From contig JASLMQ010000206.1 of assembly GCA_030746455.1 (NCBI GenBank), positions 1 through 5,306 of the forward strand: a stretch of 5,306 bases of DNA. Direction: 5' to 3'. Within the stretch, counting starts at the first letter, position 1, and each line of letters begins with the position of its first letter. A model generated the notes under the pieces. It saw only the letters and a program-made list of their open reading frames with translations, had not been told where the DNA came from and ran no database searches. Made by a program: the position numbers and the translations under genes. The stretch comes from Candidatus Latescibacterota bacterium (lineage in GTDB: Bacteria; Latescibacterota; UBA2968; GCA-2709665). Shown here one piece after another: positions 1 to 5,306 of this stretch.

Positions 1-2
1 GC

Positions 3-470
3 GCAGATCTCTCTCGGGCCAATCTCAGCGGAGCCTGTCTCAAGGGAGCGGTGCTCGTGGAGGCCAAGCTCTACGCCGCCAATCTCCAGAACGTCGATCT
101 CACGGACACCGACCTCACCAGGGCCTACCTAGTCGCGGCCGACCTCAGGGGCGCCTGTGCTCAGGGCGCGACTCTGAAGAGCGCCTTCCTTTCGGGTGCG
201 AACCTGGGCGGCACGGACTTCACGGGGGCCGACCTGAGCGGAACGCGGCTTGGCGTCGTGCAGGTGTCCTTCCCCAATCCATCGGGGCGCCCGACGTCCT
301 TCCGCGACGCGGATCTCCAGGGGGCGGTGGTGGGAGCCACGGACTTCCGCGGAGCCGACCTGAAGGGGGCGAACCTGCAGGGAACCTATCTATACGAGGC
401 CCAGCTACGCGGCGCGATCGCCGACAAGGAGCAGTTCAGCCCCGCTGTCACACGCGCCGAGTCCTACTGA
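3..470 (+). CDS. Pentapeptide-repeat protein, 5' end cut off by the window
   Basis: The reading frame is open from the first bases, so the gene starts before the window; 155 residues and the TGA stop at 468-470 are visible. Almost all of it is tandem A(D/N)LxX-type pentads. Seventeen consecutive pentads (such as ADLSR, ANLSG, TDFTG) run to about 257. A 17-residue break containing SFPNPSGRP follows, then seven more pentads at 309-413 and an 18-residue non-repeat tail ending in AESY. Such repeats are known to fold as a right-handed quadrilateral beta-helix, with the central Leu/Phe facing inward; the break probably forms a loop out of the helix. No membrane segment or catalytic motif is visible in this part. 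Family members have very diverse and mostly unknown roles; a few are DNA mimics that protect gyrase, but nothing here supports that. GTG at 51 lies inside the repeat array and is not a plausible start. Function unknown; family assignment is secure. Confidence 0.9.
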   Translation, partial: ADLSRANLSGACLKGAVLVEAKLYAANLQNVDLTDTDLTRAYLVAADLRGACAQGATLKSAFLSGANLGGTDFTGADLSGTRLGVVQVSFPNPSGRPTSFRDADLQGAVVGATDFRGADLKGANLQGTYLYEAQLRGAIADKEQFSPAVTRAESY

Positions 471-501
471 CCAACCACAGTCTGATCCCACCTAAGGTCT
501 T

Positions 502-519
502 GAGGACGCCAGACCCGTG
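502..519 (+). promoter_or_regulatory. Candidate ribosome binding site and alternative GTG start for moaA
   Basis: A GAGGA run at 502-506 sits 10 nt before an in-frame GTG at 517-519. Starting there adds 19 residues with no resemblance to the MoaA family. The family-length start, ATG 574, has no purine-rich site in the 20 nt before it. The ribosome-site signal therefore favours 517 and the family length favours 574, so the true start is unresolved. Confidence 0.35.
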
Positions 520-573
520 CATGTCGCGCGCGGCCCGGTCGCCTCCTCGTGTCCTGCCCGTCTGTCATCCACT

Positions 574-1596
574 ATGTCACCCGAGCTCTCCGACACCCTC
601 TCGAGGTCCCTGCAAGACCTCAGGATTTCTGTAACCGACCGGTGCAATTTCAGGTGCCCCTATTGCATGCCGGCCGAGATCCTGGGTGAACGGTATTCCT
701 TCCTGCCCAAGTCCGAGATCCTCTCCTTCGAGGAAATCACTCGCCTGGTACGGATCTTCGTCCGCCTCGGCGTACGCAAGATCCGTCTGACCGGTGGGGA
801 GCCCCTTCTGAGGCAGAACATCGAAGCGCTGGTCTCGGCGCTGGCCGGACTGGACGACCTCGACGACCTGGCGCTGACGACGAACGGGTACCTGCTCCCG
901 GAAAAAGCCGCGATGCTCAGAGAAGCCGGCCTCAAGCGGATCACGGTGAGCCTCGACTCGCTCGACGAGGAGGCCTACAGGCAGCTCAATGGGCGAGACC
1001 ACGGTCCCGAGCAGGTGCTGGAGGCCATACGGGAAGCCGAACGGGTGGGATTCCATCCCATCAAGATCAACGCCGTTGTCCAGAAGGGCGTGAACGACCA
1101 TACCATCGTCGACCTCGCCCGGTACTTCCACGGCACCGGTCACGTCCTCAGGTTCATCGAGTTTATGGACGTGGGAAATCAGAACCGCTGGGACCTCTCC
1201 CAGGTCACGCCCGCCGAGGAGATCCTTGACACCGTCAACGCCGCGATCCCTCTGGAGCCGCTGCCATCCAACTATCCTGGCGAAGTGGCCACCCGCTTCA
1301 GGTATCTCGATGGCGGGGGCGAGATAGGCGTGATCGCCTCGGTGACCCGGCCCTTCTGTGGTGGCTGCACCCGCATCCGGATCTCCACCGACGGGAAGGC
1401 CTACACCTGTCTCTTCGGATCCGAAGGCACGGACCTGAGAGGTCCGCTCAGGGACGGCGCCAACGATCGCCAGCTCACCGAAACGGTCTCAGGCCTCTGG
1501 ATGCAGCGGGCCGATCGCTACTCGGAGCTCCGCGCCGAAGGCACATCTGGGCTGGGAGGCCCCCCCAAGATCGAGATGTACCGAATCGGCGGCTAG
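574..1596 (+). CDS. moaA: GTP 3',8-cyclase MoaA (radical SAM, molybdenum cofactor synthesis)
   Basis: MoaA catalyses the first step of molybdenum cofactor synthesis: SAM-dependent radical conversion of GTP to 3',8-cyclo-7,8-dihydro-GTP, which MoaC turns into cyclic pyranopterin phosphate in the cytoplasm. Residues below are numbered from ATG 574 (340 aa, normal family length). The radical SAM motif CNFRCPYC holds C24, C28 and C31 for the first 4Fe-4S cluster, and LTGGEP follows at 72-77. The second cluster motif is CGGCTRIR with C262 and C265, plus C279, spaced C-x2-C-x13-C as expected. R17, R267 and R269 match arginines known to contact GTP. The protein ends in the family's Gly-Gly tail (YRIGG), so it looks complete and functional. 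An in-frame GTG at 517 would add 19 unconserved residues. No other moa or moe gene is next to it. The gap from the pentapeptide gene is 103 nt (46 nt if GTG 517 is used), so co-transcription is possible. No promoter was recognised in that gap. Confidence 0.95.
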   Translation: MSPELSDTLSRSLQDLRISVTDRCNFRCPYCMPAEILGERYSFLPKSEILSFEEITRLVRIFVRLGVRKIRLTGGEPLLRQNIEALVSALAGLDDLDDLALTTNGYLLPEKAAMLREAGLKRITVSLDSLDEEAYRQLNGRDHGPEQVLEAIREAERVGFHPIKINAVVQKGVNDHTIVDLARYFHGTGHVLRFIEFMDVGNQNRWDLSQVTPAEEILDTVNAAIPLEPLPSNYPGEVATRFRYLDGGGEIGVIASVTRPFCGGCTRIRISTDGKAYTCLFGSEGTDLRGPLRDGANDRQLTETVSGLWMQRADRYSELRAEGTSGLGGPPKIEMYRIGG

Positions 1597-1619
1597 CGTC
1601 TGAATGGACCAGGAATCCC

Positions 1620-1645
1620 CGGGCCGATGGGGAGCAACCGGCCCG
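1620..1645 (+). terminator. GC-rich inverted repeat after moaA, weak terminator candidate
   Basis: CGGGCCG at 1620-1626 is the exact reverse complement of CGGCCCG at 1639-1645, with a 12-nt loop. It begins 24 nt after the moaA stop, a sensible place for a terminator. No T-run follows, so it is not a classic factor-independent terminator. In GC-rich DNA such a repeat can also arise by chance. An outer pair, GGAATC 1612-1617 with GATTCC 1661-1666, could extend the structure. Confidence 0.25.
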
Positions 1646-1736
1646 AAGTGGCGCCGACGCGATTCCCCCCGGAAGGCCGCGCGGATCGGGCGCATTTGGC
1701 CCGAAGCAGGGCCCCGTTACGATGGGATTTTGATTC

Positions 1737-1764
1737 TTGACAATCGGTAGGAAAGTACTATATT
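1737..1764 (+). promoter_or_regulatory. Housekeeping-sigma promoter for fdxA
   Basis: TTGACA at 1737-1742 is a perfect -35 box. TATATT at 1759-1764 matches the -10 consensus at five of six positions, with a 16-bp spacer (17 is typical). The stretch is visibly richer in A/T than its surroundings. Transcription would start near 1771, giving a leader of about 110 nt before the fdxA ATG. The leader holds only short inverted repeats (for example GGATC 1815-1819 with GATCC 1828-1832), and I recognise no known riboswitch in it. Confidence 0.75.
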
Positions 1765-1867
1765 CTCGTTGACTGGTCCCTGCCGGAACGTTGGTGAAGG
1801 TGATGGCGACCGGTGGATCACTTGGCAGATCCGATAAGCTCGCTGGTGGATGGGAAAACGTCCATGG

Positions 1868-1874
1868 AAGGGGG
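1868..1874 (+). promoter_or_regulatory. Ribosome binding site that fixes the fdxA start
   Basis: AAGGGGG lies 6 nt before ATG 1881. This favours 1881 over the upstream in-frame GTG 1791 and ATG 1803, which would add 30 or 26 residues unlike the family. Confidence 0.75.
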
Positions 1875-1880
1875 TCAAGC

Positions 1881-2144
1881 ATGGCTTACATCATCGCCGA
1901 ACCGTGTGTCGATGTGATGGACAAGGCGTGTGTGGAGGTCTGCCCGGTCGATTGTATCTACGAGGCCGACGCCACCAACCTCGCCGAGGCAGACCAGAAG
2001 AAGATGCTCTACATCCATCCCGAGGAGTGCATCGACTGCGGCGCGTGCGAGCCCGAGTGCCCGGTGGAGGCGATCTTCGCGCAAGAGGACACGCCCGACG
2101 AGTGGAAGGATTACATCAAGATCAACGCCAAGGCCTTTGAATAA
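1881..2144 (+). CDS. fdxA: Seven-iron ferredoxin (3Fe-4S plus 4Fe-4S), FdxA type
   Basis: This is a small soluble electron carrier of 87 residues, starting MAYIIAEPC as is usual for the family. The first motif, C9-x7-C17-x3-C21-P, lacks the extra cysteine of an 8Fe ferredoxin (Val12 stands there). This is the pattern of a 3Fe-4S site. The second motif, C50-x2-C53-x2-C56-x3-C60-P, is complete. By comparison with Azotobacter ferredoxin I, C9, C17 and C60 should hold the 3Fe-4S cluster, and C21, C50, C53 and C56 the 4Fe-4S cluster; C25 is a free cysteine, also as in that family. The C-terminal tail ([15 protein letters not shown]) is typical. Between the two motifs, residues about 29-41 ([13 protein letters not shown]) are roughly ten longer than in the compact members I know. 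The gene has its own promoter and ribosome site. The partner enzyme cannot be told from sequence; neighbouring MoaA and GltB both use electrons, but neither is shown to use this protein. Confidence 0.93.
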   Translation: MAYIIAEPCVDVMDKACVEVCPVDCIYEADATNLAEADQKKMLYIHPEECIDCGACEPECPVEAIFAQEDTPDEWKDYIKINAKAFE

Positions 2145-2179
2145 GATATCTTCCATGTAGCCAGTTTTTGGTCTATGAA

Positions 2180-2203
2180 CTCCCTCTCAGCAGGCCGAGG
2201 GAG
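2180..2203 (+). repeat. Inverted repeat downstream of fdxA
   Basis: CTCCCTC at 2180-2186 pairs exactly with GAGGGAG at 2197-2203 across a 10-nt loop. It starts 35 nt after the fdxA stop. No T-run follows. It may be part of a two-hairpin 3' end together with the stronger stem at 2216-2247, or a stabilising hairpin on the fdxA mRNA. Confidence 0.4.
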
Positions 2204-2215
2204 CCCGGAGTAGAT

Positions 2216-2247
2216 AATGCCAGGACCAGCGAACCGGTCCTGGCATT
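2216..2247 (+). terminator. Strong hairpin between fdxA and gltB, terminator or attenuator candidate
   Basis: The arms 2216-2227 and 2236-2247 are perfectly complementary over 12 bp (core GCCAGGACC with GGTCCTGGC), with an 8-nt loop AGCGAACC. The RNA 3' side reads UUUCAUUAU, an interrupted U-tract, so termination may be partial. An alternative pairing also exists: GATAATG 2213-2219 with CATTATC 2249-2255 continues the lower stem if 2244-2248 bulges out. It lies 71 nt after fdxA and 36 nt before the gltB start, and could either end the fdxA message or tune read-through into gltB. Confidence 0.55.
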
Positions 2248-2270
2248 TCATTATCTGCCTCAACCGCAAT

Positions 2271-2276
2271 AGAGGA
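2271..2276 (+). promoter_or_regulatory. Ribosome binding site of gltB
   Basis: AGAGGA lies 7 nt before ATG 2284. An in-frame TAG at 2281-2283 directly before the ATG rules out any earlier start, so this site and start are well fixed. Confidence 0.8.
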
Positions 2277-2283
2277 CATATAG

Positions 2284-5200
2284 ATGCGCCAGACCCAAAA
2301 CGACGGGGGGCTCTACCGTCCCGAGTACGAGCACGACGCGTGCGGAGTCGGTTTCGTGGCCGACATCACCGGATACGCGAGCCACGACATCCTCCAGAAG
2401 GCCGTGGAGGCCCTGGCGAACCTCACCCACAGGGGTGCGCGCGATGCCGACGCCAAGACCGGTGATGGCGCAGGGGTGCTCACGCAGATCCCCCTCGAGC
2501 TCTTCGCCCACGAGTTACAGCAGTCCGACGCCCCGGAGTGCGGACCCGGAGACCTGGCCGTCGGCATGATCTTCCTGCCCCGGGACGACGCCACCTCCAA
2601 CGACAGGTGCCGGATCATCATAGAGGAGGCCGTTGACCATCACGACCTCGTCTTCATCGGGTGGCGGCAGGTTCCCGTGGACGCCATGGTGCTCGGAGAC
2701 ACCGCTGCCGCGCAACAGCCCGATATCCGGCAGGTTCTGATCGGCAGACCCGAAGACCTGACTCAGACCGAGTTCTCCAGGACCCTGTATCTCGTTCGCC
2801 GTCAGATCGAGCGCTCGATCCGGAGGCATCAGATCTCCGGCTGCTACGTCTGCTCGCTGTCCAACCGGACCCTCGTCTACAAGGGGATGATGGTCGCACC
2901 CCAGCTGAGCCGGTTCTATCGGGATCTTCAGGATCCTCGATACGAGACCGCCCTGGCGGTGTTCCATCAACGATACAGCACCAACACCGTCCCGAACTGG
3001 TTCCAGGCCCAGCCGTTCCGGTATCTGGCACACAACGGCGAGATCAACACGCTCCGTGGAAACTCGATCTGGATGCGTGGTCGCGAGCCCAGCCTCGGGC
3101 TGGACACGTGGGGCTCGCGCATCAACCGCATTCGACCCATCATCGACCCCTCGGGTAGCGACTCCGCGCAGCTCGACAACGTGACCGAGGCCCTCTGCGT
3201 GGCCGGTCGCGACCCCATGCACGCGCTGATGATGCTCCTGCCCGAGGCCCACCAGAACATCCCGGACGTGTCGCCCGACCTGCGCGGGTTCTACGAATTC
3301 CACGATGGGCTCTGCGAGCCCTGGGACGGCCCCGCTGCCATTGCCTTCAGCGATGGCGACTACGTGGGCGCGATCCTGGACCGCAACGGACTGCGTCCAG
3401 CGCGGTACAAGCTCACCGATGACGACGTCATCGTCATGGGTTCGGAAGTCGGAATGCTCGACGTGCCCGACAGCCGGGTCGTCGAGAAGGGCCGCTTGGG
3501 CCCCGGTCAGATGGTGGTCGTCGACACACGCACGGGTGTCCTCCTCAGGAACGACGATTCCAAGGCCTTCGTTGCCAGACAAAGGCCCTACATCCAGTGG
3601 GTCCGGGAGCATATGGTCCGGCTGGACAGGGCCCGCGCCCACGACCAGCCGGAGCCCTCGGTCGGTGAGGATAAATCCGCCCTGCAGCAGCAGCAGGCCG
3701 CCTTCGGCTACACGCAGGATGAGATGGATTACGTCCTCGTCCCGATGGCCAACGACGGCAAGGAACCCGTCGGTTCCATGGGCGATGACACGCCGCTCGC
3801 GGTGCTCTCCAGGCGGCCCCAGCTTCTCTACAACTTCTTCTGCCAGAGGTTCGCCCAGGTCACCAACCCGCCGATCGACCCGATGCGGGAGACGCTGGTA
3901 ACCTGCCTCGACGTCCACATCGGACGCCGGGGCAACCTCTTTGAACTCGACGAGCGGCAGGCCCGGCTCATGAGGCTTCGCTCCCCCTTGCTCCTGGACA
4001 CCGAGCTCGCCCACCTGAAGGAAACCGGTTCTTCCGATTTCCAGGCGGAGGTCCTTCCCATCACGGCCGATCCCGTCGGGGGCACCCCGGGACTCCAACA
4101 GGCGCTCCAGGACCTCTGCGATCGGGTCTCCCACGCGATCGCGGAGGGTAAGACCGTTCTGATACTCAGCGATCGGGACGTCTCTCCCTCGGACGCACCA
4201 ATCCCGATGCTCCTCGCAGTCGGCGCCGTTCATCACTATCTCCTCCGAGAGGGAAAGCGCACGCAAACGAGCCTGGTCGTCGAATCCGGCGAGCCCCGTG
4301 AGGTCCATCACTTCGCGTGCCTCATCGGCTACGGGGCCTGCGCCGTGAATCCCTACCTCGCTTGCGAGACCCTCGCCGATCTCGTTGAGGCAGGACGGCT
4401 CGAGTCCGGCATAGGATACCATCAGGCCCTCGAGAACTACCGGAAGGCCGTGGAGGTAGGCATCCTCAAGATCCTCGCGAAGATGGGGATCTCCAACCTG
4501 AGCAGCTACCACGGTGCGCAGCTCTTCGATGCAGTGGGGCTCAACGAAGAGGTCATCGAGCGCTGCTTCGCCGGAACCTCCTCACAGGTCGGCGGCATCG
4601 GCATCGACGAGATCCTGAGCATGGCTCTGGAATTCCATCGGCAGGCGTTCGAGCCGGGCGCGGACACCGGGCTGTCCGACGAAGGCATCTACCGGTACCG
4701 ACGCGACGGGGAGTACCACGCCTACAATCCGCCCGTCTTCAAGGCCATCCACAAGGTCGCGGACAGCGGATCCCTCGCCGACTTCCAGGCCTACTCGAAG
4801 CTCGTCGACAACCGTCCGCCCACGGCACTCAGGGACCTGATGGTCGTTCGCGGCCGCAGGCCCATTCTTGTGGACGAAGTGGAGCCGGTCGAGGCGATCT
4901 GCAGGCGGTTCGCCACCGCCGCGATGTCGCACGGGGCCCTGTCCAAGGAGGCCCACGAGACCCTCGCCATCGCCATGAACCGAATCGGCGGAAAGAGCAA
5001 CAGCGGAGAGGGCGGAGAGGATCCGGCGCGCTACCGCCGGCGTGAAAACGGCGACTGGGCGAACAGCGCCATCAAGCAGGTGGCGTCCGGTCGGTTCGGC
5101 GTGACCCCAGGTTACCTCGCGGCGGCACGAGAGCTCGAGATCAAGATCGCCCAGGGCTCCAAGCCCGGAGAAGGAGGGCAGCTGCCCGGCCACAAGGTCT

Positions 5201-5306
5201 CCGCCGAGATCGCCAGGATCCGACACTCTGTTCCGGGTGTGACCCTGATCTCGCCGCCGCCGCACCACGACATCTACAGCATCGAGGACATCGCCCAGCT
5301 GATCTA
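2284..5306 (+). CDS. gltB: Glutamate synthase large (alpha) subunit, 3' end beyond the window
   Basis: The enzyme makes two glutamates from glutamine and 2-oxoglutarate in nitrogen assimilation. 1007 codons of the usual roughly 1500 are visible, with no stop or frameshift. Residues 1-19 look like the propeptide removed to expose the catalytic Cys20 (HDACGVGF). The class II amidotransferase domain spans about 20-430, with HQRYSTNT 228-235, HNGEINT 250-256, GSDSAQLDN 291-299 and LDRNGLRPARY 365-375. The central domain spans about 470-760 (NPPIDPMRE 528-536, GACAVNPYLA 684-693, KMGIS 733-737). The FMN/synthase domain begins near 820, with FATAAMSHGALS 876-887, NSGEGGED 906-913, KPGEGGQLPG 960-969 and SPPPHHDIYSIED 990-1002. 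The 3Fe-4S cysteines and the C-terminal beta-helix domain would lie past the right edge. Between GEGGED and SGRFGV only about 21 residues occur, so the loop typical of ferredoxin-dependent forms is missing. This points to the NAD(P)H type, which needs a GltD partner, expected downstream but not visible. No separate promoter was recognised; transcription may come from the fdxA promoter. Confidence 0.96.
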   Translation, partial: MRQTQNDGGLYRPEYEHDACGVGFVADITGYASHDILQKAVEALANLTHRGARDADAKTGDGAGVLTQIPLELFAHELQQSDAPECGPGDLAVGMIFLPRDDATSNDRCRIIIEEAVDHHDLVFIGWRQVPVDAMVLGDTAAAQQPDIRQVLIGRPEDLTQTEFSRTLYLVRRQIERSIRRHQISGCYVCSLSNRTLVYKGMMVAPQLSRFYRDLQDPRYETALAVFHQRYSTNTVPNWFQAQPFRYLAHNGEINTLRGNSIWMRGREPSLGLDTWGSRINRIRPIIDPSGSDSAQLDNVTEALCVAGRDPMHALMMLLPEAHQNIPDVSPDLRGFYEFHDGLCEPWDGPAAIAFSDGDYVGAILDRNGLRPARYKLTDDDVIVMGSEVGMLDVPDSRVVEKGRLGPGQMVVVDTRTGVLLRNDDSKAFVARQRPYIQWVREHMVRLDRARAHDQPEPSVGEDKSALQQQQAAFGYTQDEMDYVLVPMANDGKEPVGSMGDDTPLAVLSRRPQLLYNFFCQRFAQVTNPPIDPMRETLVTCLDVHIGRRGNLFELDERQARLMRLRSPLLLDTELAHLKETGSSDFQAEVLPITADPVGGTPGLQQALQDLCDRVSHAIAEGKTVLILSDRDVSPSDAPIPMLLAVGAVHHYLLREGKRTQTSLVVESGEPREVHHFACLIGYGACAVNPYLACETLADLVEAGRLESGIGYHQALENYRKAVEVGILKILAKMGISNLSSYHGAQLFDAVGLNEEVIERCFAGTSSQVGGIGIDEILSMALEFHRQAFEPGADTGLSDEGIYRYRRDGEYHAYNPPVFKAIHKVADSGSLADFQAYSKLVDNRPPTALRDLMVVRGRRPILVDEVEPVEAICRRFATAAMSHGALSKEAHETLAIAMNRIGGKSNSGEGGEDPARYRRRENGDWANSAIKQVASGRFGVTPGYLAAARELEIKIAQGSKPGEGGQLPGHKVSAEIARIRHSVPGVTLISPPPHHDIYSIEDIAQLI

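Noticed and set aside
577..1143. A 188-codon open frame on the - strand
   Set aside because: It is the antisense shadow of moaA, which has all its cluster and GTP-binding residues on the + strand.
1640..1706. Direct repeat GGCCCGAAG at 1640-1648 and 1698-1706
   Set aside because: Two 9-bp copies in a GC-rich gap are easily chance, and no further copies or conserved spacing are seen.
1791..1880. N-terminal extension of FdxA from GTG 1791 or ATG 1803
   Set aside because: The family begins at MAYIIAEPC (ATG 1881), and a strong AAGGGGG site sits 6 nt before that ATG.
1475..1882. A - strand open frame covering the moaA-fdxA gap
   Set aside because: It overlaps the moaA 3' end, the promoter and the leader. 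The translation is low in recognisable structure and has no evident family.
2143..2152. Perfect 10-bp palindrome AAGATATCTT over the fdxA stop
   Set aside because: It has no loop, so it cannot form a hairpin of use, and a single such site is not evidence for an operator.
2213..2218. GATAAT as a -10 box for a gltB promoter
   Set aside because: No acceptable -35 box lies 16-18 bp upstream, and the bases are part of the hairpin arm.
2145..2283. Possible glutamine riboswitch (glnA RNA motif) before gltB
   Set aside because: The conserved sequence blocks I know for that class are not present; only simple inverted repeats are.
2515..4512. A 665-codon open frame on the - strand
   Set aside because: It lies wholly inside gltB, antisense to it. 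Its translation has no recognisable family and is rich in the residues expected from reading GC-rich codons backwards. The + strand carries continuous, motif-complete GltB.

Overview
This is a GC-rich bacterial window with all recognisable genes on the + strand. It holds ordinary metabolic genes: the end of a pentapeptide-repeat protein, moaA (molybdenum cofactor synthesis), fdxA (a seven-iron ferredoxin) and the first two thirds of gltB (glutamate synthase large subunit). The GC-rich codons, the ferredoxin type and the GltB form suggest a high-GC lineage such as a deep-branching actinobacterium or a Chloroflexota-like organism. That placement is a guess, because there is no rRNA or other lineage marker here.

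Layout. Positions 3-470 are an open-ended pentapeptide-repeat reading frame whose start lies before the window. After a short gap comes moaA (best start ATG 574, alternative GTG 517), ending at 1596. Positions 1597-1880 are non-coding. They contain a GC-rich inverted repeat without a T-run, then an AT-richer patch with an almost perfect housekeeping-sigma promoter (TTGACA, 16 bp, TATATT), and a leader of roughly 110 nt. fdxA occupies 1881-2144 behind a strong ribosome binding site. Positions 2145-2283 contain two inverted repeats; the second is a perfect 12-bp stem and is the best terminator or attenuator candidate. gltB starts at ATG 2284 and is still open at the right edge, with 1007 full codons visible.

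How the genes work together. MoaA converts GTP to the first molybdopterin precursor and needs low-potential electrons. GltB makes glutamate from glutamine and 2-oxoglutarate and also needs electrons. A ferredoxin gene between the two is suggestive. However, the visible GltB lacks the insertion that marks ferredoxin-dependent glutamate synthases and instead looks like the NAD(P)H-dependent alpha subunit, and fdxA has its own promoter. A shared pathway is therefore not shown. The pentapeptide protein has no evident link to its neighbours.

I found no mobile element, CRISPR array, tRNA or rRNA, and no convincing new system. The points most worth checking are the fdxA-gltB junction, the electron donor of this GltB, and the extra residues in FdxA.
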